The notes: generated from the sequence alone by a model not told the origin. A DNA stretch of 64,000 nt from Treponema sp. (GCA_016294105.1 JAEDCN010000001.1:62001-126000); one strand, 5' to 3'. Positions 51,129 through 59,969 are shown, counted from the first letter of the stretch. Made by a program: numbers and translations.

Positions 51129-52091
51129 CTAATATTCAGCGAGTCGCATCAAGGCCCCCTGATGATTTACGTCCAGCTTAAGAACCTTTCTCCACTCTGA
51201 ACGAGCCTTCACCAGCTCACCACGCTTCTCGTATACTACACCAATACCATACACTGCGTCTGCATAGTTTGGATTAATTTCTAACATTGAACGATATTCT
51301 TGTTCTGCCTCGTCGTAATTCTCTTCATCAAGATAGATTTGACCCAACAAGGACTTGCTTTTCAATCTCACTGTATCATCACCAGTGGAGGTGGAAATTC
51401 GATGTAAATATGCCTTTGCAGCAGACAACTGGCTATTCTTATAATACTGTTCCGCAATGGAAAGTAACAAAACATCTGATTCCCGCACTAAAAGTGCCTC
51501 GGTAAATGCAGCGATACTTTTTTCTGTTAGTCCCAAAGTAGCATAACTCAGCCCCAGCAATTCAGGGATGTCGTCTGCCTCGTAGTTTTCATTCTTTGCC
51601 AAAGCAAGATATTTTACTGCCAAATCGCTGTAATAATGGTAGTCTGAAAGTGTATTTTTGTAGAAATAAGCCTTTCCCAACATATAATGCACCTGGGCAC
51701 GAGCGTTTCCACGAGTTTTTAGGGCTGCAAGGCGTAAAGAATTGATAGATGTATCCAAGTAGGACTGAGCCATTGCGGTATCAGTTTCAGAGACGGCAAG
51801 ATAAAATCCAGAATAGCCGTTAAAAGCCAAGGACATTGCATGAAAGGGCTTCTCTAACAACAAGCCTCTTGTTAAATCATATACTTCTTGATAATTACCT
51901 TCCTGCCACAAGGAGGAAATTTGATTCATGCTAACGGCAGCTTCTTTTTTTAGATTTAAAAAATAAAGAACGGGAATGGTAATAAGGGCTGAAACCACAA
52001 GAACAATAAGGCATACAACTAAGCGACGCAAAAACTTACTCTTGCGTCGATAAACATTTTGCTGAGTTGTAGACTTCTGTTTGCGTTCCAC
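51129..52091 (-). CDS. Membrane-anchored TPR protein upstream of mreB
   Basis: 320 residues from GTG at 52091, chosen because GGGGA lies five bases upstream; an ATG at 52151 would begin inside the RNase P RNA and read through its terminator. A basic stretch of 25 residues and one membrane helix (about 28-48) are followed by repeated helix pairs. The last repeats are clear TPRs: G-Q-I-Y-L-D-E-E-N-Y-D-E-A-E-Q-E-Y near 255-275 and Y-A-D-A-V-Y-G-I-G-V-V-Y near 280-295. TPRs bind proteins, here on the outer face of the inner membrane. Co-transcription with the mre genes suggests a part in the wall-elongation complex; that is an inference. Confidence 0.88.
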   Translation of the reverse strand: MERKQKSTTQQNVYRRKSKFLRRLVVCLIVLVVSALITIPVLYFLNLKKEAAVSMNQISSLWQEGNYQEVYDLTRGLLLEKPFHAMSLAFNGYSGFYLAVSETDTAMAQSYLDTSINSLRLAALKTRGNARAQVHYMLGKAYFYKNTLSDYHYYSDLAVKYLALAKNENYEADDIPELLGLSYATLGLTEKSIAAFTEALLVRESDVLLLSIAEQYYKNSQLSAAKAYLHRISTSTGDDTVRLKSKSLLGQIYLDEENYDEAEQEYRSMLEINPNYADAVYGIGVVYEKRGELVKARSEWRKVLKLDVNHQGALMRLAEY

Positions 52092-52111
52092 CCAATTCCC
52101 CAAAAAAAAGA

Positions 52112-52522
52112 CAGAAAATATAATAAGCCGGGTTCTGTCACTTGATGGCAACCAAAGCCACCGTCAAGCATGGTCATCTATCTAGGATACAGATTTCCCT
52201 GTATCTCCAGCAACCTACCCGTAGCCGTGGAAGTAAACCCAAAGGATCCACCTCCATATCGGAGTTACAGCTACTGCTTGGTCTTGCTCCAGACGAGGCT
52301 TGCCCTGCGACATCCGTTACCGTCTGCCCGGTGGGCTCTTACCCCACCATTTCACCCTTACCTTGTGAACAAGGCGGTTTGTTTTCTGCTGCGCTCTCTG
52401 TAGCAGCATCGTCGCCAATGCTACTCCCGGTTGTTAACCGGCGTCCTTTCCGAAGGAGCCCGGACTTTCCTCTCTTTCCATGGCTCCGTAGAATCATGGA
52501 AACAGCGACCATATATTTTCTG
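52112..52522 (-). ncRNA. rnpB: RNase P RNA
   Basis: About 411 bases. The universal block GAGGAAAGTCCGGGCTCC occurs near the 5' end, ACAGAACCCGGCTTA near the 3' end, and the usual A-rich loops lie between. The ends form helix P1: CAGAAAATATA at the 5' end pairs with TATATTTTCTG at the 3' end, which sets the borders. The RNA is the catalytic part of RNase P, which trims tRNA 5' ends. It is followed by eight T (52102-52109 on this strand). No room exists for a promoter between it and the upstream gene, whose stop is 15 bases away, so it may be cut from a longer transcript or use a promoter inside that gene. Confidence 0.95.
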
Positions 52523-52536
52523 CCCAATCAACAAAA

Positions 52537-53388
52537 TTAATCTTCGTACTCGTCCAGTTCCTTTACTTCGTCCTGGTCTTCGTCCTCATCCATATCCTCG
52601 TCAAATTCATCATCATCCAAATCAACAAGGCTTCCAGCAGCATCATCAAAGTTGAAGAAGGTTTCATCTCCTTCCTCCTGCTCCTGGTAGAACAAGATAC
52701 GGCTACAGTAAGGACAGAATACGATGTCCTCACCCTTATGAACTTCGTTGGCAAACTGAGCAGGAAGAATCATGTGACAACCATCACAAACATTACCCTT
52801 TACGGCAACGATACCTCTGTTCTGCTTGCTGCGAATAATTCGCTCAAACTTAAATACGATTTCTGGATCCAAATCAGGAACGATTTTTCCTTCCCGAATC
52901 TTTAGGGATTCCAGCTGAGCCTGATATGCTTCTACATTGCGGGCCCAAGAAGCCTTCTTTTCTTCCAGCTCTGTCTTTCCCATTTCCAGATCTTGTTCCT
53001 TACGGCTCATCTTTGCAGAAAGGTCCTCGAAATGACGCTCCTCTGTCTGCAATTCCTTCCGCAACTGGCTTTCCTTTTCAGAGGCATCCTTAATTTCCTT
53101 GTCCAAGGCCTCATATTCACGGTGAGTGGTAATGTTATCCATTCCCCGCTCTCCCCGCTCACGGGCTGCCACAGCTTCGTCCAAATCAAACTTCAGCTTG
53201 GAAATCTTAGCCTTTACCTCTTCGTAGGCTGTGTTTATATTGATATATTCTTCCTTCATTCGAACCAACAGTTCATCCTGCAGGCCCAAATCCTTAGGAG
53301 CATTCTCTATCTTTGACTCAATCTCATATTTTTCAGCAAGAATTTCCTGCAATGCGATAAGTTTGTCAAATACATTGGTCATATCCAT
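52537..53388 (-). CDS. CT398-like coiled-coil zinc-ribbon protein with acidic tail
   Basis: 283 residues from the ATG at 53386-53388, which has AGGGG eight bases upstream; a TTG start at 53394 is less likely. Residues about 5-175 are a long charged coiled coil. A four-Cys zinc ribbon follows (C-D-G-C near 205-208 and C-P-Y-C near 228-231), typical of the family named after Chlamydia CT398. The last 45 residues are almost all Asp and Glu. In Chlamydia the family member binds sigma-54 and other partners, but the general role is unsettled. It has its own promoter and lies just upstream of rnpB. Confidence 0.88.
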   Translation of the reverse strand: MDMTNVFDKLIALQEILAEKYEIESKIENAPKDLGLQDELLVRMKEEYININTAYEEVKAKISKLKFDLDEAVAARERGERGMDNITTHREYEALDKEIKDASEKESQLRKELQTEERHFEDLSAKMSRKEQDLEMGKTELEEKKASWARNVEAYQAQLESLKIREGKIVPDLDPEIVFKFERIIRSKQNRGIVAVKGNVCDGCHMILPAQFANEVHKGEDIVFCPYCSRILFYQEQEEGDETFFNFDDAAGSLVDLDDDEFDEDMDEDEDQDEVKELDEYED

Positions 53389-53425
53389 GAACAAAACCCC
53401 TCTTCTAAAGCTATACTAAACTTAA

Positions 53426-53454
53426 TTTATATCCTATTATCGATGGAATGTCTA
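53426..53454 (-). promoter_or_regulatory. Promoter of the zinc-ribbon gene
   Basis: Read leftward: TAGACA (53449-53454), a 17-base spacer and TATAAA (53426-53431). Confidence 0.65.
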
Positions 53455-53505
53455 GCATATCCCCACAGCCCAGCTCCGAGAACTAGGCTATGGAATTGCC
53501 ATTCA

Positions 53506-55296
53506 TTAATCCATATAATCCCGCAAGCCACCTGAACGACGTGGATGGCGCAAACGACGCAGAGCCTTTGCCTCAATCTGGCGGATACGCTCTCTGGTAA
53601 CGTCAAAGTATAAACCAACCTCTTCCAGTGTAAGGGAGAAGCCATCGTCCAGTCCAAAACGCATTTTGAGAACCTCCTGCTCTCTGGGAGGCAGGGTTGC
53701 CAAAATGGTATGGAGGTGATCCTGCAGCATGGTGTATGCTGTCTTGGATGCGGGATTCTCCACGTCCTTGTCCTCGATAAAGTCTCCCAGAGAGGAATCC
53801 TCCTCCTCTCCGATAGGTGTTTCCAAGGAAATTGGCTCACGAGCTACGTTCTTCACCTGCTTTACACGAGAAACTGGCCAGCCCAGCTGCAAGGCGATTT
53901 CCTCGTCAGTAGGCTCACGTCCAAACTTCTGCATCAGCTGACGGGATTCCCGCACCACCTTGTTAATCTGCTCAATCATATGAACAGGAACACGGATGGT
54001 ACGAGCCTGATCAGAAATGCTTCTGGTAATGGCCTGACGAATCCACCAGGTTGCGTAGGTGGAAAACTTATATCCCTTGCGGTACTCAAACTTCTCTACC
54101 GCCTTAATAAGACCGATATTTCCTTCCTGCACCAAATCAAAGAACTGCAAGCCTCGGTTGGTATATTTCTTCGCAATGGAAACAACGAGACGCAGGTTTG
54201 CATTGATGAGCCGGTTCTTAGCCTCCTTCATCATACGGCGTCCACGGTTGATTTCCCTTGACATGGAAATGATTTCAGAAACATCGTTTTCAAACTCATA
54301 CTCAAGCTTTCTGAGCTTGCGGCTGATTTTCTGAATCTGTGTATAAATCTCGCGGATTTCGTCGGCGGAAATTCCTAAATCAGCTTCCAGCTTTGCTCGC
54401 TCGGACTTCATTGCAATACGCTTTCCCAAGCTTCTTAGATCGCTGAAGTCGGTAATACGAAGTTCCTTTGCTTTTTTGTCCTGACGGTTATGATACTCGC
54501 TGATACGACGAGTTGCATCCAAGAACCGTGAGGAAAAACGCTCGATTTCCTCGGATTGGATTTCAACACGCTGGAGAGAAACCATAATCTTTTCTCTCAA
54601 AGCCACCAGCTGGGGATCGTTGAAAATCTGGTTTGTCTGGTCTGTTTCGTACAGCTGTTTTTTCAGCTGCATGTAAGCCTTCATGTCTGCAAACACAGGC
54701 TTGATGTATTCACTATAACAGGTCTTGAGGCGACGCTTTTCCGTCATTTCCTCGTTGATTTCCTTTCTGTTGCGACCAGGCTGAATATCAATGCGGGAAA
54801 AGGCCTTTACACCGATGTTGTAGAACTCAGGAATCAGAATTCCGGATTTTTTGATTACGTCCTTGATGATATTCTCACCGTCTTCCATCTTCTTGGAAAG
54901 CTCAACTTCCTGCTCCGCAGTCAAAAGGTTTTCCTTACCAATTTCCCGCAAATACAAGCGAACAGGGTCATCACCGCCAGAGTCCTTATCTCCAGAAATA
55001 AGGCGTTTCTTTCCGCTGTCTTCATCAGCTACTTTCTGGGCATCCTCATCCTGAACACCCTCATCGTCATCATCTGAATCAAGAACAAAATCCTCGTCGT
55101 CTTCAACCTTGTCTAGCTCGTCGGTATCATCTTTCAGTTGGATGTTGTTTTTTGCCAACTCAGATAAAACGGTCTCCATTTTGTCCGAGTTCAAAATCTC
55201 AGAAGGCAACATTCCATTCAATTCATCCCAAGAAATGGAACGCTTTTCCTTGCTGTACTCAATCAGTTTTTCAATAGCCGAATCCAGTTCGTCCAT
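53506..55296 (-). CDS. rpoD: Primary sigma factor RpoD (sigma-70)
   Basis: 596 residues. The N-terminal 90 residues form an acidic region 1.1. Region 1.2 follows (D-P-V-R-L-Y-L-R-E-I-G near 110-120), then a non-conserved insert, then region 2 with Y-A-T-W-W-I-R-Q-A-I near 410-419 for the -10 element. Region 3 is normal, and region 4.2 has T-L-E-E-V-G-L-Y-F-D-V-T-R-E-R-I-R-Q-I-E for the -35 element. It directs RNA polymerase to the promoters listed here. The ATG overlaps the dnaG stop, as in the macromolecular-synthesis operon of many bacteria. Confidence 0.97.
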   Translation of the reverse strand: MDELDSAIEKLIEYSKEKRSISWDELNGMLPSEILNSDKMETVLSELAKNNIQLKDDTDELDKVEDDEDFVLDSDDDDEGVQDEDAQKVADEDSGKKRLISGDKDSGGDDPVRLYLREIGKENLLTAEQEVELSKKMEDGENIIKDVIKKSGILIPEFYNIGVKAFSRIDIQPGRNRKEINEEMTEKRRLKTCYSEYIKPVFADMKAYMQLKKQLYETDQTNQIFNDPQLVALREKIMVSLQRVEIQSEEIERFSSRFLDATRRISEYHNRQDKKAKELRITDFSDLRSLGKRIAMKSERAKLEADLGISADEIREIYTQIQKISRKLRKLEYEFENDVSEIISMSREINRGRRMMKEAKNRLINANLRLVVSIAKKYTNRGLQFFDLVQEGNIGLIKAVEKFEYRKGYKFSTYATWWIRQAITRSISDQARTIRVPVHMIEQINKVVRESRQLMQKFGREPTDEEIALQLGWPVSRVKQVKNVAREPISLETPIGEEEDSSLGDFIEDKDVENPASKTAYTMLQDHLHTILATLPPREQEVLKMRFGLDDGFSLTLEEVGLYFDVTRERIRQIEAKALRRLRHPRRSGGLRDYMD

Positions 55297-57089
55297 CAGT
55301 GTGCATCCTTACTATCTAGTTCAAAATCAATATTCATCTTCTCTGAAATCAGTTCTTCAAGAAGCCTCTGTTCCTCATAGGTTGTGGCGGAAGTACTTAA
55401 CTGGCGGATTTTGTTCAGCAGGCGACTACGTTTGCGCTCAAGGCTATTCCTCTTGATATGACGAATACTATCCTTGATAACCTTCTCATGATTATCCGAA
55501 TATTCGCCAGAGGTAATAACTCGGGCAACTAGACTTTTTAATTGCTCATTGCTGCATTTTGCCAGTACACTACCATGTAGGACTGATTCTTCCCTATAAC
55601 ATTCTTCCAGGATAATGAATAATTCCCTAGCCACCGGATCCTCAAAGTCCTCCGGCGATAGACTTGACCTCATTAAGCCGTAGGTATCCAGATTTGCCAC
55701 CACAGCCAACACGGAACGTAATTCCGCATTCAACCGTATCTGGGGAGGCTTGGCGTTCCGTACCTCATCCTTGTGACCCTGAACCCGAGACTCAGCCGCA
55801 ACACGATTTGAAAAATCCCTTTTTACAGCCTCTATATTCAGGTTCAACACCTGACACAAACGTGCCAACCATGATTCCCTTTGTATATCAGATTTAAGCG
55901 CATCAATGTATGGAAAGAATGCCAATGCAGCTTTTGTTTTCCCCTCTGGGGTCTCTATTTGATGTTCTGTCGCCAAAAAAGATAACAAATAATCGCCATC
56001 AATTTTAGACCTATTTACAGATTCTGTCAATACTTCGACCCCAAAATTTACCATAATTTCTGCAGGATCCTTTCCTCCCTCCAAGGAAATGATACGCACG
56101 GGAATATCTGCCTGGCGACACATGAGGATAGCCTTCCAGGTAGCATCTCGCCCCGCCCTGTCTGAATCAAAGGACAGGTAAATTTCCTCCACAAAGGGCT
56201 GCACCAGCTTTATTTGGTCCTGGGTAAGGGCTGTTCCCAGGGGTGCCACCGCATGGGTTAAACCACACTGATGATAGGCCAGCACGTCCATGTAGCCCTC
56301 ACAAAAGATAACAGCCTTTTCCTTGCGAATGCTTTGCCGAGCGAGATGGAAGCCGTACAGGGTCTTACCTTTCTGATATTGGAGCAAATCACCAGAGTTT
56401 ATGTATTTTGGCCCCTCACCCTCCAGCAGACGCCCTCCAAAGGCCACGGTTCGTCCCTGCCGGTCTCCAATGGGAAACATAAGCCTGTTGCTGAAAAAAG
56501 AAATATCGGGATATTTTTTTGAAAAAAGTCCCGAATCGTTCAAAAATCCATCGCTATAATTTTTGCTTCGGAGAAAATTTTTAAGCCAGTAGCGGTTTGC
56601 TGGAGAATACCCCAGCTGGAATTTTTGAATGGTATCCATGGTTATGCCTCGGTTCAGAATATAGTCCAAGGCAAATTTTCCCTCTGTAGTTGAGGTAAGA
56701 CAATAGTGATAGGAACCTGCAACACGGGTATACAAGTCTATGAATTGATCTTTGAGGGAGGTATCCTCTTCTTTCACCTGCTGGTTACCAGAATAAATTA
56801 CCTCCACACCTGCATACTTTGCAAGAAATACCACCGCCTCTGGAAAGGATAGTCGCTCCACATTCTTTACAAAGTCAATGACACTGCCACCTTCATGGCA
56901 ACCAAAGCAATAGTACATGCCCTTACTGGGAACAACACTGAAGGATGGTGTTTTTTCTGTGTGGAAGGGACAGCAACCCCACCACTCCTCGCCACGACGC
57001 TCCAGTCGGGTATATTCCCCGATAAGAGCAGGCATATCCACCCGCTCCATAACCTGCTGGATTGTAGACTCAGAAATCCAGCCCTTCAT
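55296..57089 (-). CDS. dnaG: DNA primase DnaG
   Basis: 597 residues. It makes RNA primers at the fork with DnaB. The zinc site is C-P-F-H followed 17 residues later by C-F-G-C, at about 41-64. The Toprim core has F-C-E-G-Y-M-D-V near 262-269 and S-F-D-S-D-R-A-G near 310-317. The C-terminal helicase-binding region is present and highly charged. The start overlaps the mltG stop by one base, so the genes are coupled. Confidence 0.96.
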   Translation of the reverse strand: MKGWISESTIQQVMERVDMPALIGEYTRLERRGEEWWGCCPFHTEKTPSFSVVPSKGMYYCFGCHEGGSVIDFVKNVERLSFPEAVVFLAKYAGVEVIYSGNQQVKEEDTSLKDQFIDLYTRVAGSYHYCLTSTTEGKFALDYILNRGITMDTIQKFQLGYSPANRYWLKNFLRSKNYSDGFLNDSGLFSKKYPDISFFSNRLMFPIGDRQGRTVAFGGRLLEGEGPKYINSGDLLQYQKGKTLYGFHLARQSIRKEKAVIFCEGYMDVLAYHQCGLTHAVAPLGTALTQDQIKLVQPFVEEIYLSFDSDRAGRDATWKAILMCRQADIPVRIISLEGGKDPAEIMVNFGVEVLTESVNRSKIDGDYLLSFLATEHQIETPEGKTKAALAFFPYIDALKSDIQRESWLARLCQVLNLNIEAVKRDFSNRVAAESRVQGHKDEVRNAKPPQIRLNAELRSVLAVVANLDTYGLMRSSLSPEDFEDPVARELFIILEECYREESVLHGSVLAKCSNEQLKSLVARVITSGEYSDNHEKVIKDSIRHIKRNSLERKRSRLLNKIRQLSTSATTYEEQRLLEELISEKMNIDFELDSKDAH

Positions 57090-58126
57090 TAATTACCTGC
57101 CGCCCGCTTGGTGTACAGCTGCCCCACTTCCACATGCTCCTCAAAGCCTTCTGAAAAATGATGGCTACCGTCACCTGCATTGGTTACCCGGAAATAAAAA
57201 TAGGGTGTTTCAGGTGGATTTGCGGCGGCACTCAAAGCAACAAGACCTGGATTGGAGATGGGACCTGGTGGAAGTCCCGCCCATTTGTAGGTATTGTAGG
57301 GGCTATCAAGCTTCAAGTCCTTGTTGGTAACAATTTCTGGGTGGGGGCGCCCTTCAATTTCCGTGATGACATATACCACGGTGGCACAGGAATATAATCC
57401 AATATTCCTATCCAGCCGATTCTTGAAGACGCTGGCAATGAGAGGAGCTTCGCTGGCAACCTGATATTCCCGCTCCACAATGGAGGCAAGGCGCACCACA
57501 TCGAATAATTCTTGGGAAGAAAGATTGGCCAATCCATCTATGCCGGTAATTTTTTTATAAAAGGTATCCACCAATATGCGGAGCACCGCTTCGGCCTTCA
57601 TTCCAGGAATAAAATAATAGGTATCGGGGAAAAGGTAGCCCTCAAAACTGTTGGCAGGAACATGATATTCTGCCAGCAAAACAGGATTTTTAGCTGCAGC
57701 CATGAAATCCTGGGCAGAAACCACATCCTTATCCTCCAAAAGTATAGCTACCTTGGAAAGTGTCAGTCCTTCTGGAATACTTACCACAAGATGCTCCTGC
57801 CGCCCAGACTCCAATATCTCAAAAATTTCAGCCAGTGCCAGGGAAGACTGCAGCTCGTAGACGCCAGCCTTCAACTGTAAATTTTCCTTTCTGGCCAGCA
57901 AATAAAAAACAAGCTGAGAACGGATGATATTTTCTGATTCCAGTTGAGCTGCCACTGTCCTGATACCTGTACCAGAGGGAACCTCCAGCTTGTAGGAAAT
58001 GGCGGATATCTGATCCTGAGCCACTGGCTTTTGGGACAAAACCCACCAACCAGCTCCAATTCCACCAAGAATCAAAACAATGGCTATAAAAACAACAAGG
58101 CATGTAAGCAAGATTTTTCGTAACAC
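57089..58126 (-). CDS. mltG: Endolytic murein transglycosylase MltG
   Basis: 345 residues starting at GTG 58126, with GGAG five bases upstream. One membrane helix (about 7-30) is followed by a LysM-like region and the YceG catalytic domain. The catalytic Glu lies in A-S-I-V-E-R-E near 217-223, with F-K-N-R-L near 236-240 and Y-N-T-Y near 285. MltG cuts new glycan strands and so sets their length. It lies directly upstream of dnaG, so wall growth and replication genes share a transcript. Confidence 0.95.
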   Translation of the reverse strand: MLRKILLTCLVVFIAIVLILGGIGAGWWVLSQKPVAQDQISAISYKLEVPSGTGIRTVAAQLESENIIRSQLVFYLLARKENLQLKAGVYELQSSLALAEIFEILESGRQEHLVVSIPEGLTLSKVAILLEDKDVVSAQDFMAAAKNPVLLAEYHVPANSFEGYLFPDTYYFIPGMKAEAVLRILVDTFYKKITGIDGLANLSSQELFDVVRLASIVEREYQVASEAPLIASVFKNRLDRNIGLYSCATVVYVITEIEGRPHPEIVTNKDLKLDSPYNTYKWAGLPPGPISNPGLVALSAAANPPETPYFYFRVTNAGDGSHHFSEGFEEHVEVGQLYTKRAAGN

Positions 58127-58166
58127 AACAACTCCAATATAACGAAAAAATTAGTGGAAGACAAAT

Positions 58167-58355
58167 TTAGTTATTGAAGAATTGCTCCACATCATCAATG
58201 GTCATGGCATTGTACACGGTATTAAAGATGGTGGCACTGAACCGCTCCAAGCCATCGGGCAACCCCTGCCAGCGGATATACCGAGCAAGGATTGCTGTTT
58301 CCTGGGGAGTAAACGTGTAGGTAAAAACCATGGGATCCTTTTCAGATTCGTTCAT
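58167..58355 (-). CDS. Small conserved-looking protein, unknown
   Basis: 62 residues, no signal peptide and no membrane helix. It is mixed acidic and aromatic, with F-T-P-Q-E-T-A-I-L-A-R-Y-I-R-W-Q-G-L-P-D near 17-36 and the end D-D-V-E-Q-F-F. Its ATG overlaps the stop of the metallo-hydrolase gene by four bases and it leads to mltG 40 bases later, which supports it as a real coupled gene. I recognise no family. Confidence 0.7.
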   Translation of the reverse strand: MNESEKDPMVFTYTFTPQETAILARYIRWQGLPDGLERFSATIFNTVYNAMTIDDVEQFFNN

Positions 58356-59293
58356 ACACTAAAGCTGAGCCCTTCCTGAGCAAGATAGAGCTCCATGTCG
58401 GTGTTGGCCACATACTGAGCATACCACTGGGCGGACTGAAGGATGGAATTCAGCTTCTTGTCATCATAGGTGGGCTCATGGTGGAAAAGATACATCTTCT
58501 TGATGTTCCACTTTGTGGCAAAATCCACCGCCAAGGAAAAGGCAGAATGTCCCCAGTTAGCCTTGTACAAAGCCTCCTCCACAGTGTACTGGGTATCCAG
58601 AATAATGGCGTTGGCATCAGTGAAATAGGAGACGTTGGCTTCTGAGTTGTTAAAGTCGGCACTAGAAAGCTCCACATCTGTGGCATAAATCACCTTCTTA
58701 TCCCCTTCCACAAAGGAATAGGCATAGGAATTGCCTGGATGGGACATTTTCTTTGCCACAATAGTAAAGGCTCCAATCTGGAAGGGAACTCCAGGCTTAA
58801 TCAGCTGGAAGGAAATGTCTGCAAAAAAACCTGTGTCAAACTGAACAGGGAAATAGGGCAAATCCATCTGGCGGGAAAGCAATTGCTTGGCATAAGGAAA
58901 AACTGAATAAAAAATAATCTTACAGTTCTTCATATAAGCCTGATCCAGGAAGGGCAATCCTTGGATATGATCCCAATGAAAATGTGACAATAGGATGTGG
59001 TAGGTATTGTCTGGAGCAGGAATTCCCCGCTTACCAAATTCTCGTAAACCAGTGCCCGCATCAAGGATACAGACATTTCCCTGACTATCGCGAATTTCCA
59101 TACAGGAAGTGTTTCCACCAACAGTTCCAAAAATTGATGGAGGAAGGGATGCAAGAAAACGCTCACGGGCATCAAGAGAAACTATATCTCTGGGTGAAAT
59201 GCGCTGAACTACTGCCTCAATTTTTGCTTGAACCTGCTGACCTGTAAGGGGTGTAGGAACAGAGCCACGCACTCCCCAAAATCGGATATCCAT
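58352..59293 (-). CDS. Metallo-beta-lactamase-fold hydrolase
   Basis: 313 residues. The metal site H-F-H-W-D-H is at about 103-108, preceded by D-A-G-T-G near 77-81. Further ligands lie near S-H-P-G-N (about 194), Y-A-T-D-V-E (about 214) and H-H-E-P (about 280). The opening M-D-I-R-F-W-G-V-R-G-S is typical of a cytoplasmic subgroup related to cyclic-nucleotide phosphodiesterases and RNase Z. An insert near 30-50 (Q-R-I-S-P-R-D) lies between the first two strands. The substrate is unknown. It sits between the YkgJ-type gene (two-base gap) and the small protein. Confidence 0.88.
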   Translation of the reverse strand: MDIRFWGVRGSVPTPLTGQQVQAKIEAVVQRISPRDIVSLDARERFLASLPPSIFGTVGGNTSCMEIRDSQGNVCILDAGTGLREFGKRGIPAPDNTYHILLSHFHWDHIQGLPFLDQAYMKNCKIIFYSVFPYAKQLLSRQMDLPYFPVQFDTGFFADISFQLIKPGVPFQIGAFTIVAKKMSHPGNSYAYSFVEGDKKVIYATDVELSSADFNNSEANVSYFTDANAIILDTQYTVEEALYKANWGHSAFSLAVDFATKWNIKKMYLFHHEPTYDDKKLNSILQSAQWYAQYVANTDMELYLAQEGLSFSV

Positions 59294-59295
59294 AA

Positions 59296-59742
59296 TTATC
59301 CCTCCTGTCTCTTAATGGGTTCATTTTCCTCATAACATCGTACCGCTTCTTCTATTTCAGAACCTACGTGCAATTGCCCACGATTTATTCCCGGACACTC
59401 CGTTGCCTCCTGGTTCCAGGTTTCAAGACTTTTGACGATATAGGACCAAAAGGGATAGGTTGAACATTGTACAGGACGAGCTCCATAGGCAGCACATCCA
59501 GAATCCCAAAAAATACAATCGTTATTTTCTTTTTCCAGAAGACAAAGGACTTCGTTTCCATCGTAGTAAGGAACCCAACGACAGTACTGTTTAATAAATT
59601 CTTGTTCTTCTAGGTTAAAGTATAGACAAAGATTTGTCAAATCCTTTTGAGACAGATACACAAACCCAGGTTCATGGCGACAACAATGAGAACATTGGGT
59701 ACAGGAAAATTGAAGTCCATCAGATGAATACCAACGAGCCAA
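59296..59742 (-). CDS. YkgJ-family Cys-rich protein
   Basis: 148 residues if started at TTG 59742, which has GGAG six bases upstream. An ATG at 59787 lies inside the loop of the tRNA terminator and is less likely. The family motif C-T-Q-C-S-H-C-C is near 14-21, with later Cys in D-S-G-C-A-A-Y and R-P-V-Q-C-S-T-Y-P-F, a set that binds iron-sulfur or zinc. The function of this family is not settled. It opens an operon that runs through the metallo-hydrolase, mltG, dnaG and rpoD. Confidence 0.85.
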   Translation of the reverse strand: MARWYSSDGLQFSCTQCSHCCRHEPGFVYLSQKDLTNLCLYFNLEEQEFIKQYCRWVPYYDGNEVLCLLEKENNDCIFWDSGCAAYGARPVQCSTYPFWSYIVKSLETWNQEATECPGINRGQLHVGSEIEEAVRCYEENEPIKRQEG

Positions 59743-59764
59743 TCCATACTCCAAAACATAGAAT

Positions 59765-59798
59765 AAAAAAAAAGGCGTTGAACTCATCGTTCAACGCC
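59765..59798 (-). terminator. Terminator after tRNA-Tyr, overlapping the upstream part of the YkgJ frame
   Basis: An exact ten-base-pair stem (59774-59783 with 59789-59798) with a five-base loop is followed, reading leftward, by nine T. Confidence 0.92.
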
Positions 59799-59804
59799 CT
59801 AAAA

Positions 59805-59886
59805 TGGGGAGAGAAGGATTCGAACCTTCGAAGGCGGAGCCAACAGATTTACAGTCTGCCCCCTTTGACCGCTCGGGAACCTCCCC
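59805..59886 (-). tRNA. tRNA-Tyr (anticodon GTA)
   Basis: 82 bases, with the long variable arm expected for tRNA-Tyr. The acceptor GGGGAGG (59880-59886) pairs with 59806-59812. The anticodon loop carries GTA and the T-loop is TTCGAAT. The discriminator is A and CCA is not encoded. It follows tRNA-Thr by nine bases and shares its promoter. Confidence 0.97.
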
Positions 59887-59895
59887 ATTCATTCA

Positions 59896-59969
59896 AGCCA
59901 ACTCAGGGATTCGAACCCTGGACCCCGAGATTACAAATCACGTGCTCTGGCCAGCTGAGCTAAATTGGC
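59896..59969 (-). tRNA. tRNA-Thr (anticodon TGT)
   Basis: 74 bases. The acceptor GCCAATT (59963-59969) pairs with 59897-59903. The anticodon loop is TTTGTAA, giving TGT. The anticodon stem CGTGA/TCTCG has a T-T mismatch in the middle pair and the discriminator base is T; both are unusual. CCA is not encoded. Confidence 0.94.

Noticed and set aside
52092..52151. ATG at 52151 as the start of the TPR gene
   Set aside because: It would lie inside mature RNase P RNA and read through its T-run. The GTG at 52091 has a ribosome site.
52142..52540. A 132-codon rightward frame over the rnpB region
   Set aside because: It is antisense to the RNase P RNA, whose conserved blocks and P1 helix are clear, and shows no protein features.
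53467..53490. Hairpin downstream of rpoD as a terminator
   Set aside because: The stem is imperfect and no T-run follows in the direction of transcription, so it was not listed.
59743..59787. ATG at 59787 as the start of the YkgJ-type gene
   Set aside because: It lies in the loop of the tRNA-Tyr terminator. TTG at 59742 has GGAG at good spacing and matches the usual start of the family.
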